Counted from the stretch's first letter, positions 35,260 to 44,353 are shown. The stretch: DNA of 64,000 bases from an uncultured Oscillospiraceae bacterium (GCA_910589145.1 CAJUSD010000014.1:18172-82171), one strand, 5' to 3'. Translations and numbers: made by a program. The notes: generated by a model from the letters alone, not told the origin.

Positions 35260-35343
35260 ACCGATTTCTCCTTTTCATATTTTATATGAAATCAAATTTG
35301 GCAGAACTTATCTGCCCCAATTTGTAATTTCTAAAAAACAAAA

Positions 35344-35393
35344 AAATACCAGAATACAGACCTCTCACAAGAGATTCTGTATTCTGGTATTTT
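35344..35393. terminator. bidirectional terminator between the ABC operon and the surface-protein gene
   Basis: AAATACCAGAATACAG pairs perfectly with CTGTATTCTGGTATTT (16 bp) with A and T runs on both sides. A C9 tract (35400-35408) lies next to it. The remaining sequence up to 35511 shows nothing further. Confidence 0.8.
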
Positions 35394-35511
35394 AATATAC
35401 CCCCCCCCGTTTAAATTTGTCAATAGCTTTTGTATGAGATGTAGTAAAAAGTGCATGAGATGTATGCTCTACCAGTATTTTACATTTATCTTATATCAGA
35501 AGCAGAATAAT

Positions 35512-36246
35512 TTAGTTTTTCCTGCCCTTTCCCACAGACCGTATTTTCAGGCCGACAGCCATTAACAAAAGCCCCAGGAAAAAGTAAACCATCCTTCCAA
35601 CTAACATAGAAATGGGGACGGAAAATCCAGGGTCCAGCACATCAAGAATTTTTGGATAATCCACAAAAAATGCGGCAGGATTCAGCGCTGTCCAATCCGG
35701 CAGGGGCAGATACCCGACAGCGAACACCACACCAATCAGAGCATAAACCGCCCATCCCTTCCATATTCCCGCCAGCATCCCCAACCCGGCGACAAATGTC
35801 AAAGAAGGGACAAGGACAAGCAGAGTGGGGAAAATCCATTCCCTGCAAGGAAGGTTTTCAAAACCAAACAAGCTTCCTAAAAACAGAATCCCCAGCAGCA
35901 GGCAAACGACAGTCAGCAGTAAAACACCGACAAAGATGGCAGAACAGCGCACAAAGCGGTAAATCCCTAGTGGAGTAGGGGAGGCTGAGGTCAAAACCTG
36001 GGTCAATTTCTCCTGTTTAGAGGAGAGAGAAGCGATAAAAAACAGCAGCGCAGCTGACAGCAGAGGAAACAGAGAGGATACATAAAGCCCAAAACTCCAC
36101 GGAGAAAAGGGGGCGGTGTTGGAGACGCCCAGCAAAATCTCCCCTTTCAGCATTAGATATCCATACCAAAGGGCAACAACCAGCAGTATGGCAAAGAACC
36201 GGTTGACAATCAGCTTTTTCAGCTCATAGCGGAAAATCTTAGTCAT
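35512..36246 (-). CDS. ABC-2-type transporter permease subunit
   Basis: A 244-residue integral membrane protein with about six hydrophobic helices and a short cytoplasmic N-terminus (TKIFRYELKKLIVNRFF), typical of ABC-2 permeases. It overlaps the upstream permease-peptidase gene by 8 bp, so it is translationally coupled and is the third gene of the ABC operon. It presumably pairs with the other permease and the ATPase to form an exporter; the substrate is unknown. Confidence 0.8.
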   Translation of the reverse strand: MTKIFRYELKKLIVNRFFAILLVVALWYGYLMLKGEILLGVSNTAPFSPWSFGLYVSSLFPLLSAALLFFIASLSSKQEKLTQVLTSASPTPLGIYRFVRCSAIFVGVLLLTVVCLLLGILFLGSLFGFENLPCREWIFPTLLVLVPSLTFVAGLGMLAGIWKGWAVYALIGVVFAVGYLPLPDWTALNPAAFFVDYPKILDVLDPGFSVPISMLVGRMVYFFLGLLLMAVGLKIRSVGKGRKN

Positions 36247-38419
36247 AGTTGAATTCCTCCTTGGAAACCCCGCAGGCGTTCAAAAAATCGGTGAAGCTGA
36301 TATAAGGAGGGAATTCTGTGCCTCCGTTTTGATAGAGTTCCGAAAGGGCAGCATCCAGCTTGTCTTCTCCGATTTTGTCCGCTATCTGTTTAATCATCAG
36401 GGCGGTCCCGTCGTAGTGATTCACCCCTTTAATAGCGCTGGCAATACTGGCGGCATATTCATCCGGCAGGATGTCCATATATTCGGGGTGGCGCACATAG
36501 AAGGAGTTATTGGCATCGTCAACGGCTGCCTGCCATTTCTCCACATAGTTCTTTTGTGCATAGGCTTCACCTTTCAGCTCTTTAATCAGACGGTAGCTGG
36601 TGTAGGTGGTGATCCCCTCGTCAGTCCAGTAGGGTTGGCTGTAATCCATCATGGAAGCGCCAAGCCCCCACCACTGATGGGTAATCTCATGGGCAAGAAC
36701 TTCCGCGCTGGACGGACCCTTTTCCGGGTCGGAAAGGTTTTCACTGCTGAAATAGCTTTCACCCATAACGCTGAGAGTGGACCAGGCAGCGCCTCCAAAG
36801 GTGAAAACGCTGTCCTGAAGGATTTTAAAGGGTCTGTCCGCAGTAAAGGAACGCGGGCCATAGTGTTCTGTACAGTATCGGATAGCTGATTCCATAATGT
36901 CGATTGCACCAAGGTCCTCCATCTGTTTCTCGTAGTTGCGGCTGTAATAGAACCAGATAGGCATTTCGCCGCCTTCCAGGGGACGCTGGACATAGTCGGC
37001 GGCATAGAGCATGATGCGGTCTCCTTCATTTTGAAGAAGCCAGTCCTTGCTGCCGTTTGGGTTTTCCCCCAGAAGCTGGGGCGTTTCGCCGGTTGTGACA
37101 GGGGTAAGCTTTGCGGGAAGGGTAATATTCAGGGAAACCTTTGGAAGCTCTTCTGCGGCATAGTCGCTGAAACAGGGGGCAAGGGTGGCGCTTGACAAAT
37201 CAATGTATTTCCTGCTGATGACCGAACCGCTGAAAGTGTCCTGCATGACGTTCCAGGTCTTGGGCGCGCCGCTGTATTGGATTTCCAGGCTGCTGGTTTC
37301 AGTGGCTGGAATGGTGCATTTGATCTCCCGGGAGTTGATATAGTCGTTTTTCAAATCAGTCCAGGGAATGTCCTGACCATCTGCCTGCATAGACTGGATA
37401 CGATAACCGGAGTTTAGGTTAAAATAAATTTCTTGAGGTTGTCCGGTGTTGTTTTTAATCTGATAATTTGCGCTGCCGGAAAGGGTTCCCCACAGATAGC
37501 TGGTGATGTCCACGTCCAGTTCAATTTTCAAAGGATATACGCCTTCTACATAGCGGTCAGCACTTTCAACCTCCATCCATTTGATGGGGGTGTGGTCCAA
37601 AAGAGGCTGGAACCGCCATAAAAGCACCCCTGTTGTTATCATGGCCAAAGCCGCCGCCGGAGCGGGGATCAGCCGCTTGGCATTGGCGGCAAAGGAACCA
37701 GCCATTCCCTTCCCGTAACGCCGGACACAAAGCAGGGACAGCAGCCACCCGCCGCCTAAAATCCCCAGCCAGATGATGCGGGTATACAGGGCAGAGCGAA
37801 AAACAGGCGCATTGGAGAAGTTATCAGTTAGAGCGGGAAGGGCAGGCAGGCTCCACTGCATAAAGTTGTTGCTTTTAAACCAGCTTCCACGGCTGACCAG
37901 CAGAAAGGAGAGGACAGCGAGAAAGCTCACATCCACCCGTCCCACAAGCTGATAAAACAGTGCGGCGGCAATAGCGCCCATCCAAAGGGCAGGGAGGAGC
38001 AGGAGGAAAAAGCTCCCAAGATAGGTTGAAACAGAAAAAACGATATTGAGCTTGCTGTAAATGTAGGGGAAATACACCAAAGCCATCAGAACTGAAATGC
38101 CCAGGGCGGCAGTACAGATCGCCAGAAGCTTAGCAGTATTTAGTGTCAGGGGAGAGACAACGCTGTCCGTCAGAAGACAGACCCCGCTCCGGTGGATGCG
38201 GTCCAGTTCAAACAGGGTGAGGACAGCAAAAAGCAGCGTTCCCAGAACTGCCCCAGATGCGACAGGCTTTGCCAGGTAGATAGAGGACATAGTGTCCCCC
38301 ATAATAAAGATAAAATTCCCCATAGGCGCAGCCAAAGCAGCGGCAAAGATAAACCAGGAAAAGGGGGAGCGGAGCAGGCGGCGGAACTCAACGCGGTAAC
38401 AACGCAGAAAGGTCGTCAT
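36239..38419 (-). CDS. ABC permease fused to an M1-family zinc aminopeptidase domain
   Basis: A 726-residue fusion. The first 265 residues contain about seven transmembrane helices of ABC-2 type. The rest is an extracytoplasmic region with a beta-sandwich followed by a gluzincin catalytic domain: HEITH (residues 577-581) with WWG, and the third zinc-ligand Glu in WTDEGITTY about 20 residues later. The aminopeptidase GAMEN loop is replaced by a FGGAAWSTL segment. Similar permease/M1 fusions occur in several phyla but are poorly characterised. It overlaps the ATPase gene by 4 bp and the next permease gene by 8 bp. Peptide trimming coupled to transport is inference. Confidence 0.85.
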   Translation of the reverse strand: MTTFLRCYRVEFRRLLRSPFSWFIFAAALAAPMGNFIFIMGDTMSSIYLAKPVASGAVLGTLLFAVLTLFELDRIHRSGVCLLTDSVVSPLTLNTAKLLAICTAALGISVLMALVYFPYIYSKLNIVFSVSTYLGSFFLLLLPALWMGAIAAALFYQLVGRVDVSFLAVLSFLLVSRGSWFKSNNFMQWSLPALPALTDNFSNAPVFRSALYTRIIWLGILGGGWLLSLLCVRRYGKGMAGSFAANAKRLIPAPAAALAMITTGVLLWRFQPLLDHTPIKWMEVESADRYVEGVYPLKIELDVDITSYLWGTLSGSANYQIKNNTGQPQEIYFNLNSGYRIQSMQADGQDIPWTDLKNDYINSREIKCTIPATETSSLEIQYSGAPKTWNVMQDTFSGSVISRKYIDLSSATLAPCFSDYAAEELPKVSLNITLPAKLTPVTTGETPQLLGENPNGSKDWLLQNEGDRIMLYAADYVQRPLEGGEMPIWFYYSRNYEKQMEDLGAIDIMESAIRYCTEHYGPRSFTADRPFKILQDSVFTFGGAAWSTLSVMGESYFSSENLSDPEKGPSSAEVLAHEITHQWWGLGASMMDYSQPYWTDEGITTYTSYRLIKELKGEAYAQKNYVEKWQAAVDDANNSFYVRHPEYMDILPDEYAASIASAIKGVNHYDGTALMIKQIADKIGEDKLDAALSELYQNGGTEFPPYISFTDFLNACGVSKEEFNYD

Positions 38420-39279
38420 AATTTGCCGCCCTCCCGTTCCATAAGGTAGAGGTAAGCATCCTCCAAGGTGGGCTCAACGGGGACGGCAAAATTGGGCAGC
38501 TGCTCCGCCACAATGCGGCAGACCACTCCCTGTGCAGTGTGGATGCGGGAGGTGACAGCGGCTTTACATTCTGCCAGTCGGGATTCCTCCCGGACAGTTC
38601 CAACATGGCCATGAGAGAGAGAAATTAAGTCCTCCGGCCTTCCGTCAAAGAGGATATGCCCGCCTCCCAGCAGAATAAACCGGTTGCACACTGACTGAAC
38701 GTCTTCAATGATATGTGTGGAGAGAAGGACGAGTTTATTCTGTGCAGTTCGAGAAAACAGGTTTCGGAAGCTGACCCGTTCTTCCGGGTCTAAGCCGACA
38801 GTAGGCTCGTCTAGGATGAGAAGCTCTGGATTGCCCAAAAGAGCCTGGGAGATTCCCACCCGCTGCCGCTGTCCCCCGGAGAGGGTGCGGATTTTTACCT
38901 TCCGCTGGGGGATTAAGTTGGTATCGGTCAGGGCCCTTTCAATCGCTGTTTTACTGCTGCTGATTCCTTTCAGAGCAGACATGTAATCCAGAAATTCATA
39001 GACTGTCAGTTCGTCGAACAGCCCGAAAGCCTGGGGAAGATAACCCAGCCGGGATTTCAGCTCCCGCTCCGCCGAGGCAAGAGGGGAGCCGTTATAGGAG
39101 AGTGTCCCGCTGGTGGGCTGGAGAGCATTCGTCAAAAGCTTCATCAAGGTGGTTTTTCCGGCCCCGTTGGGACCGAGAAGCCCGATGAGGCTGGGGCTGG
39201 ACAGATTAAGGTTTACATGTTCCAGGGCCTTTTTCCCGTTGGGGTAGACCATGGAAAGGGATTTAAGCTGTAACTCCAT
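38416..39279 (-). CDS. ABC transporter ATP-binding protein
   Basis: A 287-residue ATPase of the ABC-2 exporter type. Walker A GPNGAGKTT is near residue 35, signature LSGGQRQRVG near 133, and Walker B LLILDEPTVGLDP near 153, followed by the H-loop in STHIIEDV. A C-terminal extension of about 80 residues is usual for CcmA-like subunits. ATG 39279 is preferred because AAAGGA lies 8 nt upstream; ATG 39288 would overlap that site. It is the first gene of the operon with the permease-peptidase and permease. Confidence 0.88.
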   Translation of the reverse strand: MELQLKSLSMVYPNGKKALEHVNLNLSSPSLIGLLGPNGAGKTTLMKLLTNALQPTSGTLSYNGSPLASAERELKSRLGYLPQAFGLFDELTVYEFLDYMSALKGISSSKTAIERALTDTNLIPQRKVKIRTLSGGQRQRVGISQALLGNPELLILDEPTVGLDPEERVSFRNLFSRTAQNKLVLLSTHIIEDVQSVCNRFILLGGGHILFDGRPEDLISLSHGHVGTVREESRLAECKAAVTSRIHTAQGVVCRIVAEQLPNFAVPVEPTLEDAYLYLMEREGGKL

Positions 39280-39388
39280 TGCAGTCATCCTTTCAGTTTT
39301 ATGATATATTTAGGATAATCCGCTTTTGTGGAGTTTAGATGGAGCTGGGATATGATTTTTGTGGATAAAGGTATTTCTATAAAAGAGA

Positions 39389-39427
39389 AAAGCTGTTCCA
39401 GAGATTGTTTGGAACAGCTTCTGCTTT
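39389..39427 (-). terminator. hairpin between the lipoprotein gene and the ABC operon
   Basis: AAGCTGTTCCA pairs with TGGAACAGCTT (11 bp). It lies after the lipoprotein stop on the minus strand; the minus-strand exit has only a short T-rich stretch, so termination may be partial. Confidence 0.55.
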
Positions 39428-39465
39428 TTCAGTATAGCTTTGTTTTTGGGGATGCTCCGCTCGTT

Positions 39466-40404
39466 TTACTCACCCATATATGAACCCAGAGACGCACTTC
39501 CACTGGCTATTTTAAAGTTGTATTCCTTTTCCCCTTTGCCTGTCACTTGTTTATTATTTTTTTCGTTGTCCAGATGGGGAAACTCGTTGTAAAAATCCCC
39601 GCTGGACGTTTTGTAAGAAATGGTAAAGCCAGCATCCTCAGCTTCCTCTCCCGGTAATTCCAAACGAACATCTCCACTGGATATTGTGCAGTCCAGCTTG
39701 TCGGGAAGGATGGGGGAGGCGGCATAAAGGCTGCCGCTGGCACATTTCAGTTCTCCCTGGGAAATTCCTCCGTCAAAGGATAAGAATCCAGAGGAAACAG
39801 AGGCTTTCAGGGCAGTTGGGTCTCCAAAGGTTTTGATGTCCATATTACCGGAGGACAGGTTCAGATTCATATTTTTTGCCTCCGCATCAGAGAGATACAG
39901 GTAGCCGCTGGCAACACGAAAATCCATGGTATCTGCTGTGATAAAATTCAGATCGGCATTTCCGCTGGAAAGCTGGAAGTCCAAACTTTCCAGCTCCATT
40001 TCCCCACAGTAAAAGGAGCCGGAACCAATGCTCACCCTCAGCTCCCTGACTGTATTCTCGGGGAGGTACAGGTTGATCTCCGTTTGGATGGAGCCCAGCG
40101 TAATCCATCCGCCGCCGCTGGTGCGGATGTCGGTGGAATTTCCCGTTTCTTCCACAATCAAAGAGGGGGTTGGTCCAAGATGAAGCCCGCGTATTTTGGT
40201 CTGCATATGTACATAGGGGACGCCATCCTCAGCCGGATAGATGTGAAACATACCGCTGCCGCTGGAAATTGACACATTTTCCAGGGCTTCCGCCTTTAGA
40301 TCTACCTTTTGGACGGAATCTGCAACAACGCTTTCTCCTGAGGAGGCACATCCTGATAAAAAGCACACGAAGGCCAGTCCTGCTGCAGCAAAATATTTTA
40401 ACAT
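39466..40404 (-). CDS. DUF4097-type beta-repeat lipoprotein
   Basis: A 312-residue lipoprotein. The signal peptide ends in lipobox LSGC with Cys19 as the lipidation site. The mature part is a series of short beta strands with repeated SSG and SGN turns (VSISSGSGMFHIYP, LSSGNADLNF, VSSGFLSFDG, ISSGDVRLEL), the right-handed beta-solenoid style of DUF4097 adhesin-like proteins. It lies 178 bp upstream of the ABC operon on the same strand, separated by a hairpin, and could serve as surface partner or stress sensor. The function is not known. Confidence 0.75.
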   Translation of the reverse strand: MLKYFAAAGLAFVCFLSGCASSGESVVADSVQKVDLKAEALENVSISSGSGMFHIYPAEDGVPYVHMQTKIRGLHLGPTPSLIVEETGNSTDIRTSGGGWITLGSIQTEINLYLPENTVRELRVSIGSGSFYCGEMELESLDFQLSSGNADLNFITADTMDFRVASGYLYLSDAEAKNMNLNLSSGNMDIKTFGDPTALKASVSSGFLSFDGGISQGELKCASGSLYAASPILPDKLDCTISSGDVRLELPGEEAEDAGFTISYKTSSGDFYNEFPHLDNEKNNKQVTGKGEKEYNFKIASGSASLGSYMGE

Positions 40405-40507
40405 AATGTCATACCTCTTTCATTTTCTTTTTTCTTAAAGGAAAACCCTTTATATATAATAACATATTCAAAACCTCTTTCACGTCAACTTTAAAAATTT
40501 TTTCTTT

Positions 40508-40557
40508 GAGCTGCTTTCCCAGAATGATTTATTCTGTCGAACTTCCATCAAATAATG
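40508..40557 (+). repeat. dispersed repeat block B, copy 3 (contains TGTCGAA)
   Basis: GAGCTGCTTTCCCAGAAT, then TTCTGTCGAAC and CATCAAATAAT match block B copy 2 over about 50 bp. CAGAAT and ATTCTG form the local stem. Block A is absent here. Confidence 0.6.
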
Positions 40558-40586
40558 AACTATTTGTAAAGCTGGCGGCAAAAGGT

Positions 40587-40615
40587 TTGTATTTCCCTGT
40601 TGTATGGTGTATAAT
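40587..40615 (+). promoter_or_regulatory. promoter of the RING-finger gene
   Basis: TTGTAT (40587-40592), 17 bp, TATAAT (40610-40615), 66 bp before the start codon and 30 bp after repeat block B. Confidence 0.65.
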
Positions 40616-40681
40616 AAAACCGTTGTTCCCTTAGATTCCCAAAGGTAGTTAAATTTGTTTATTCCAGAATGAGAGGATTGC

Positions 40682-41905
40682 ATGAAAACGAAATATACTG
40701 GAAAAACCTGTGTAGCTTGCGGAAAAATTTTTACAGAAAATGATGATGTGGTTGTATGCCCTGACTGCGGAGCACCTCATCATCGGGAGTGCTACAATCA
40801 GGCAGGACATTGTGCCCTAGAGTCAAAACACAAAGAAGGGGAAAAGTGGAATTGGAATACATCCAATTGGGGGATGCGTCACGAGGAAATCATTGATGGC
40901 GACGCTCCAATGCGCTGTCCCAGATGTGCAACATTATGTAAGCCTGGAACCTATTCCTGTCCGGTCTGCGGTTCCAACTTGACAGGACGTAATGCTAACC
41001 ATACAGGGTTAAGGCTAGACGACATGGTTCCGCCTTTAACGGAAGAAGAACTGAAAACGATTAGAGAGCAAATTTTTGAGGAGAAATCAAAGGAGGATGC
41101 TTCTGGATCTGAAGGAAACAACCAGAACAGAGAGATTCCCCGACAGAATTATGATTCCCGCTATTCGTCTCATGGAGGAGCTCAACATTCACCATACAGC
41201 CATAATCAGCCTAGTATGCCGCCCATTCCACTTAATCCTATTACAACACCTTATGGCGGTGTTGCGCCAGAGGAAGAAATTGAGGGAGTACCGGCGAGGG
41301 ATTTGGTTTTATATGTTGGCCCTAATTCCCATTATTATCTGCCGCGTTTCAAATTGTTTGCAAACAGGAGCGGGAAGGTTCAATGGAACTGGTCCGCATT
41401 TTTCTTTCACTTCATTTATTTCTTTTATCGGAAAATGTATCTGATCGGCGGCATTTTTTTAGCTGCGTATTTGCTGATTCAGCTTCCGCTGTTTTTAGTT
41501 TTGCCGGATTATATCAATTATTTATATGACGCCCTTACTTCTGGCAGTATATTTACATCTGTGCCTGAGTCAGTACAATGGTATATCAATTACAGCTATA
41601 TTTCAAATTTCATTCTTTTAGCGCTGGGGACCTTTTCCTCTTTGACTGCAAACCGTTTTTATTTTAAAAAGGTTTTAAAGGATGTAGGCTTTCTGCGCCG
41701 TCAGTGGTCTGAACAGCCTGATAAAAAGGATAAGGAATTGAATGTGGATTTAAGTGAAAACCAGCCGCCGGATTCGCAGAGCTATTTTTCAGCTTTGGCT
41801 CATAAGGGAAGGGTGAATATGAAGGTTGTTTTCATTCTTTTAGCTTGCGTTGCCTTTATTAATTTTGGACTTCCCATGATCGCGGTGTTTTGGCTGATAC
41901 AATGA
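40682..41905 (+). CDS. prokaryotic RING-finger / DUF2628-like membrane protein
   Basis: A 407-residue protein. The N-terminus matches the prokaryotic RING-finger family: CVACGKIF, VVCPDCGAPHHRECY and GHC supply a Cys/His cross-brace in the first 45 residues. A second zinc ribbon follows (CPRCATLC and CPVCGSN). After a Pro/Ser-rich linker comes a C-terminal membrane region of about four helices beginning with the WNWSAFFFHFIYFFYRKMY segment, characteristic of DUF2628. The role is unknown; E3-like activity should not be assumed. It has its own promoter and a GAGAGG ribosome-binding site, and galU follows 84 bp downstream. Confidence 0.8.
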   Translation: MKTKYTGKTCVACGKIFTENDDVVVCPDCGAPHHRECYNQAGHCALESKHKEGEKWNWNTSNWGMRHEEIIDGDAPMRCPRCATLCKPGTYSCPVCGSNLTGRNANHTGLRLDDMVPPLTEEELKTIREQIFEEKSKEDASGSEGNNQNREIPRQNYDSRYSSHGGAQHSPYSHNQPSMPPIPLNPITTPYGGVAPEEEIEGVPARDLVLYVGPNSHYYLPRFKLFANRSGKVQWNWSAFFFHFIYFFYRKMYLIGGIFLAAYLLIQLPLFLVLPDYINYLYDALTSGSIFTSVPESVQWYINYSYISNFILLALGTFSSLTANRFYFKKVLKDVGFLRRQWSEQPDKKDKELNVDLSENQPPDSQSYFSALAHKGRVNMKVVFILLACVAFINFGLPMIAVFWLIQ

Positions 41906-41989
41906 AGTATTTGCATTCCACCCTTTTGGAAGGCAGAATGTTAGATCGGTTTTTATAACAATTATGGAAAAGACGAGGTGCAATCAAAA

Positions 41990-42859
41990 ATGAGAGTACG
42001 AAAAGCGGTGATCCCGGCGGCAGGATTGGGCACAAGGGTCCTTCCTGCATCCAAATCCATTCCTAAGGAAATGCTTCCAATTGTAGACAAACCTGCTATA
42101 CAATATATTGTAGAGGAAGCTGTCGCATCAGGAATTGAGGAAATCCTGATTATTACAAACCGAGGCAAAAGCGTAATGGAGGATCACTTTGACCGTTCCC
42201 CTGAATTGGAGGAACGGCTGCAGCTTTCTAAACGCATGGATCTGTATGAAGAAGTAGTACAGGTTTCCAAGTTGGCCAATATCCAATACCTGCGCCAGAA
42301 GGAAACAAAAGGTTTGGGACATGCAGTAAACTGTGCCAAAACTTTTGTTGGGAATGAGCCCTTTGCAGTTTTATATGGCGATGATGTAATTATCGGAGAT
42401 GTTCCTGCTGCCCGCCAGCTCTGTGACGCATACGAGAAATATGGAAAAGGTGTCGCAGGAATTAAGTATGTTCCAACAGAACAGATAGGGAAATACTGTA
42501 CGCTGAAGGTGGAACCGCTTGAAGATAAAATTTTCAGCGTTACTGATATGATTGAAAAGCCTAAGCCGGAACAGATTATTTCCAATTATGCTATTTTAGG
42601 CAGATGTATTTTACCGCCTTCTGTATTTGATATATTGGATGATCTTCCGCCAGGGGCCAATGGGGAAATCCAGCTTACCGATGCCATGCAGAAAATTGCC
42701 CGCCAAGAGGGAATGATTGGTGTTGTATATGATTCCAAACGGTATGATATGGGGAATAAACTTGGTATCCTTCAAGCTACTGTGGAGGTAGGCGTTAAAC
42801 ACCCTGAAATTGCGGAAGACTTCAAGGCGTATTTAAAGGAATTTGTCAAAACCCTATAG
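41990..42859 (+). CDS. galU: UTP-glucose-1-phosphate uridylyltransferase GalU
   Basis: A 289-residue nucleotidyltransferase producing UDP-glucose for glycolipids, teichoic acids and exopolysaccharide. The N-terminal KAVIPAAGLGTRVLPASKSIPKEM signature is interrupted only by normal substitutions. The VEEAVASGIEEILIITNRGK, GLGHAVNC, YGDDV, EKPKPEQ and GEIQLTDAM segments are intact. ATG 41990 is chosen over GTG 41978, which lies inside the GAGG ribosome-binding region. Length is normal. Confidence 0.95.
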   Translation: MRVRKAVIPAAGLGTRVLPASKSIPKEMLPIVDKPAIQYIVEEAVASGIEEILIITNRGKSVMEDHFDRSPELEERLQLSKRMDLYEEVVQVSKLANIQYLRQKETKGLGHAVNCAKTFVGNEPFAVLYGDDVIIGDVPAARQLCDAYEKYGKGVAGIKYVPTEQIGKYCTLKVEPLEDKIFSVTDMIEKPKPEQIISNYAILGRCILPPSVFDILDDLPPGANGEIQLTDAMQKIARQEGMIGVVYDSKRYDMGNKLGILQATVEVGVKHPEIAEDFKAYLKEFVKTL

Positions 42860-42921
42860 AAATATTTTGGCGTGATCCGCATATAGGATAAATGGATATG
42901 AGTTCTTGTCCAAAAAAAGGA

Positions 42922-42950
42922 TTGACAAAGAGAAAAACTTTTTGTATAAT
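42922..42950 (+). promoter_or_regulatory. consensus sigma-A promoter of rpsF-ssb-rpsR
   Basis: Perfect TTGACA (42922-42927), 17-bp spacer, perfect TATAAT (42945-42950). The 75-nt leader has a GCCCTG/CAGGGC hairpin just before the ribosome-binding site; S6-S18 autoregulation is known elsewhere, but I did not identify the binding motif. Confidence 0.9.
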
Positions 42951-43031
42951 AGTTAGCAATGCGGCATTTTGTCGTATAAACTCTTTGCCCTGATTTTTCC
43001 AGGGCCTAATGTCCAGAAGGAGGTGTCAAAA

Positions 43032-43328
43032 TTGGCGAAGCAAAGTGGCCATTATGAGACGGTTATGGTGTTTAACACTAAGCTTGGTGAGGAAGCAATC
43101 CAAGCGCTTGTTGAAAAGTTCAAAACTCTAATTCAGCAGAACGGTACTATTAATAATATTGACGTTTGGGGAAAACGCCGGCTGGCTTATTTGATTGAGG
43201 ACGAGGCCGAAGGTTACTATGTCCTGGTTGACTTTACCAGCAAACCTGATTTTCCAGCGGAATTGGATCGTGTATACAAAATTACTGACGGCGTTCTCCG
43301 TTCCCTGATTACCGTGAAACAGGACTGA
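43032..43328 (+). CDS. rpsF: 30S ribosomal protein S6
   Basis: A 98-residue S6 protein, which binds S18 on the platform of the 30S subunit. The core YETVMVFNTKLGEEA, then WGKRRLAYLIEDEAEGYYVLVDF, is diagnostic. Start TTG 43032 is chosen because AGAAGGAGGTG lies 6 nt upstream and gives the normal S6 length; the frame is open for 21 codons before it. First gene of the rpsF-ssb-rpsR operon. Confidence 0.95.
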   Translation: MAKQSGHYETVMVFNTKLGEEAIQALVEKFKTLIQQNGTINNIDVWGKRRLAYLIEDEAEGYYVLVDFTSKPDFPAELDRVYKITDGVLRSLITVKQD

Positions 43329-43352
43329 TTTTGAGAAGGGGCTGAATAGGGA

Positions 43353-43862
43353 ATGCTTAATAAAGTCATTTTAGTGGGAAGGTTATGTGCTGAACCTGAA
43401 CTCCGCCAAACTTCTAGTGGCGTACAGGTTTGTACGTTTCGTTTGGCTGTACAGCGCGCTTATGCTCCTCGCGGGGCAGAACGTGCAACTGATTTCCTCA
43501 GCATTGTCGCTTGGAGGCAGCAGGCAGATTTTATCAGCCGTTATTTCCATAAGGGGAATATGATTGCTATTGACGGACATATTGAAACGCGTTCTTATAC
43601 TGATCGGAATAATCAGCAGAGAACTGCCTTCGAGATTATTGCTGAAAATGTTTCCTTTGTTGAAAGCAGAGCTTCTGCTTCTGCATCTGCCGGGAATGAT
43701 TTTGCAGGAGGGAATTCTTTTGCCGGAAATGCTGCTCCTTCCTATGAACCGCCTCAACCTGTTCCTGCCGGGAATGTACCCCAACAGCCTGCTTCGAATT
43801 TTTCCAGCGGCGATTTTGGGGATTTCCAGGAGATTGATTCGGATGAGGATTTGCCTTTCTAA
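43353..43862 (+). CDS. ssb: single-stranded DNA-binding protein
   Basis: A 169-residue SSB. The N-terminal OB fold (about 1-107) begins MLNKVILVGRLCAEPELRQT and contains FRLAVQRAY and GNMIAIDGHIETRSY. A Gly/Pro/Asn-rich disordered linker follows. The acidic C-terminal tip is DEDLPF, the peptide that recruits replication and repair partners. The gene stands between rpsF and rpsR as in most Firmicutes. Confidence 0.96.
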   Translation: MLNKVILVGRLCAEPELRQTSSGVQVCTFRLAVQRAYAPRGAERATDFLSIVAWRQQADFISRYFHKGNMIAIDGHIETRSYTDRNNQQRTAFEIIAENVSFVESRASASASAGNDFAGGNSFAGNAAPSYEPPQPVPAGNVPQQPASNFSSGDFGDFQEIDSDEDLPF

Positions 43863-43924
43863 TTCTGTGGTTCCCTTGTGTGTTTTTTCAGTCCGTTTGA
43901 ACTTTTTGATAGGAGGTTGAACTT

Positions 43925-44185
43925 ATGGCTATGGATAGACCTGAAAGAAGCGAAAGACCCAGCCGCCCCAACCGTAAGGGCCGTAAAAAGGTTTGCGCTT
44001 TCTGCGTGGATAAAATCGTGGAAATCGATTACAAGGATATCAACCGTTTAAGGAAGTATATCACTGAAAGAGCAAAGATCATGCCCCGCAGAATGAATGG
44101 GACTTGCGCCAGGCATCAGCGCCAGCTTACGACTGCTATTAAACGCGCGAGACATATCGCGTTGCTGCCGTATGTGAACGACTAA
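43925..44185 (+). CDS. rpsR: 30S ribosomal protein S18 (zinc-binding type)
   Basis: An 86-residue S18. A basic N-terminal extension is followed by VCAFCVDKIVEIDYKD, then ITERAKIMPRRMNGTCARHQRQL and ALLPYV. The CxxC pair together with the later Cys and His marks the zinc-binding (C+) form. It has a perfect AGGAGG site and is the last gene of the operon; rplI, often next, is not here. Confidence 0.95.
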   Translation: MAMDRPERSERPSRPNRKGRKKVCAFCVDKIVEIDYKDINRLRKYITERAKIMPRRMNGTCARHQRQLTTAIKRARHIALLPYVND

Positions 44186-44193
44186 GTTTTGTG

Positions 44194-44226
44194 GACAGCC
44201 ATCCATTGGATGGCTGTCTTTTTTGA
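44194..44226 (+). terminator. terminator of the rpsF operon
   Basis: GACAGCCATCC pairs with GGATGGCTGTC (11 bp, 3-base loop) followed by a T-run. Confidence 0.9.
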
Positions 44227-44353
44227 TAGAACAAATTTGCATGGTTGGACTTACATTATAGTATAAATTTCCCTGTATTTGTTTAACAGGTTCCGTATTT
44301 TTCCCCAAAATGGACAGAAAATAAAATAGAGATTTATCCAGGAGGGGATTTAT

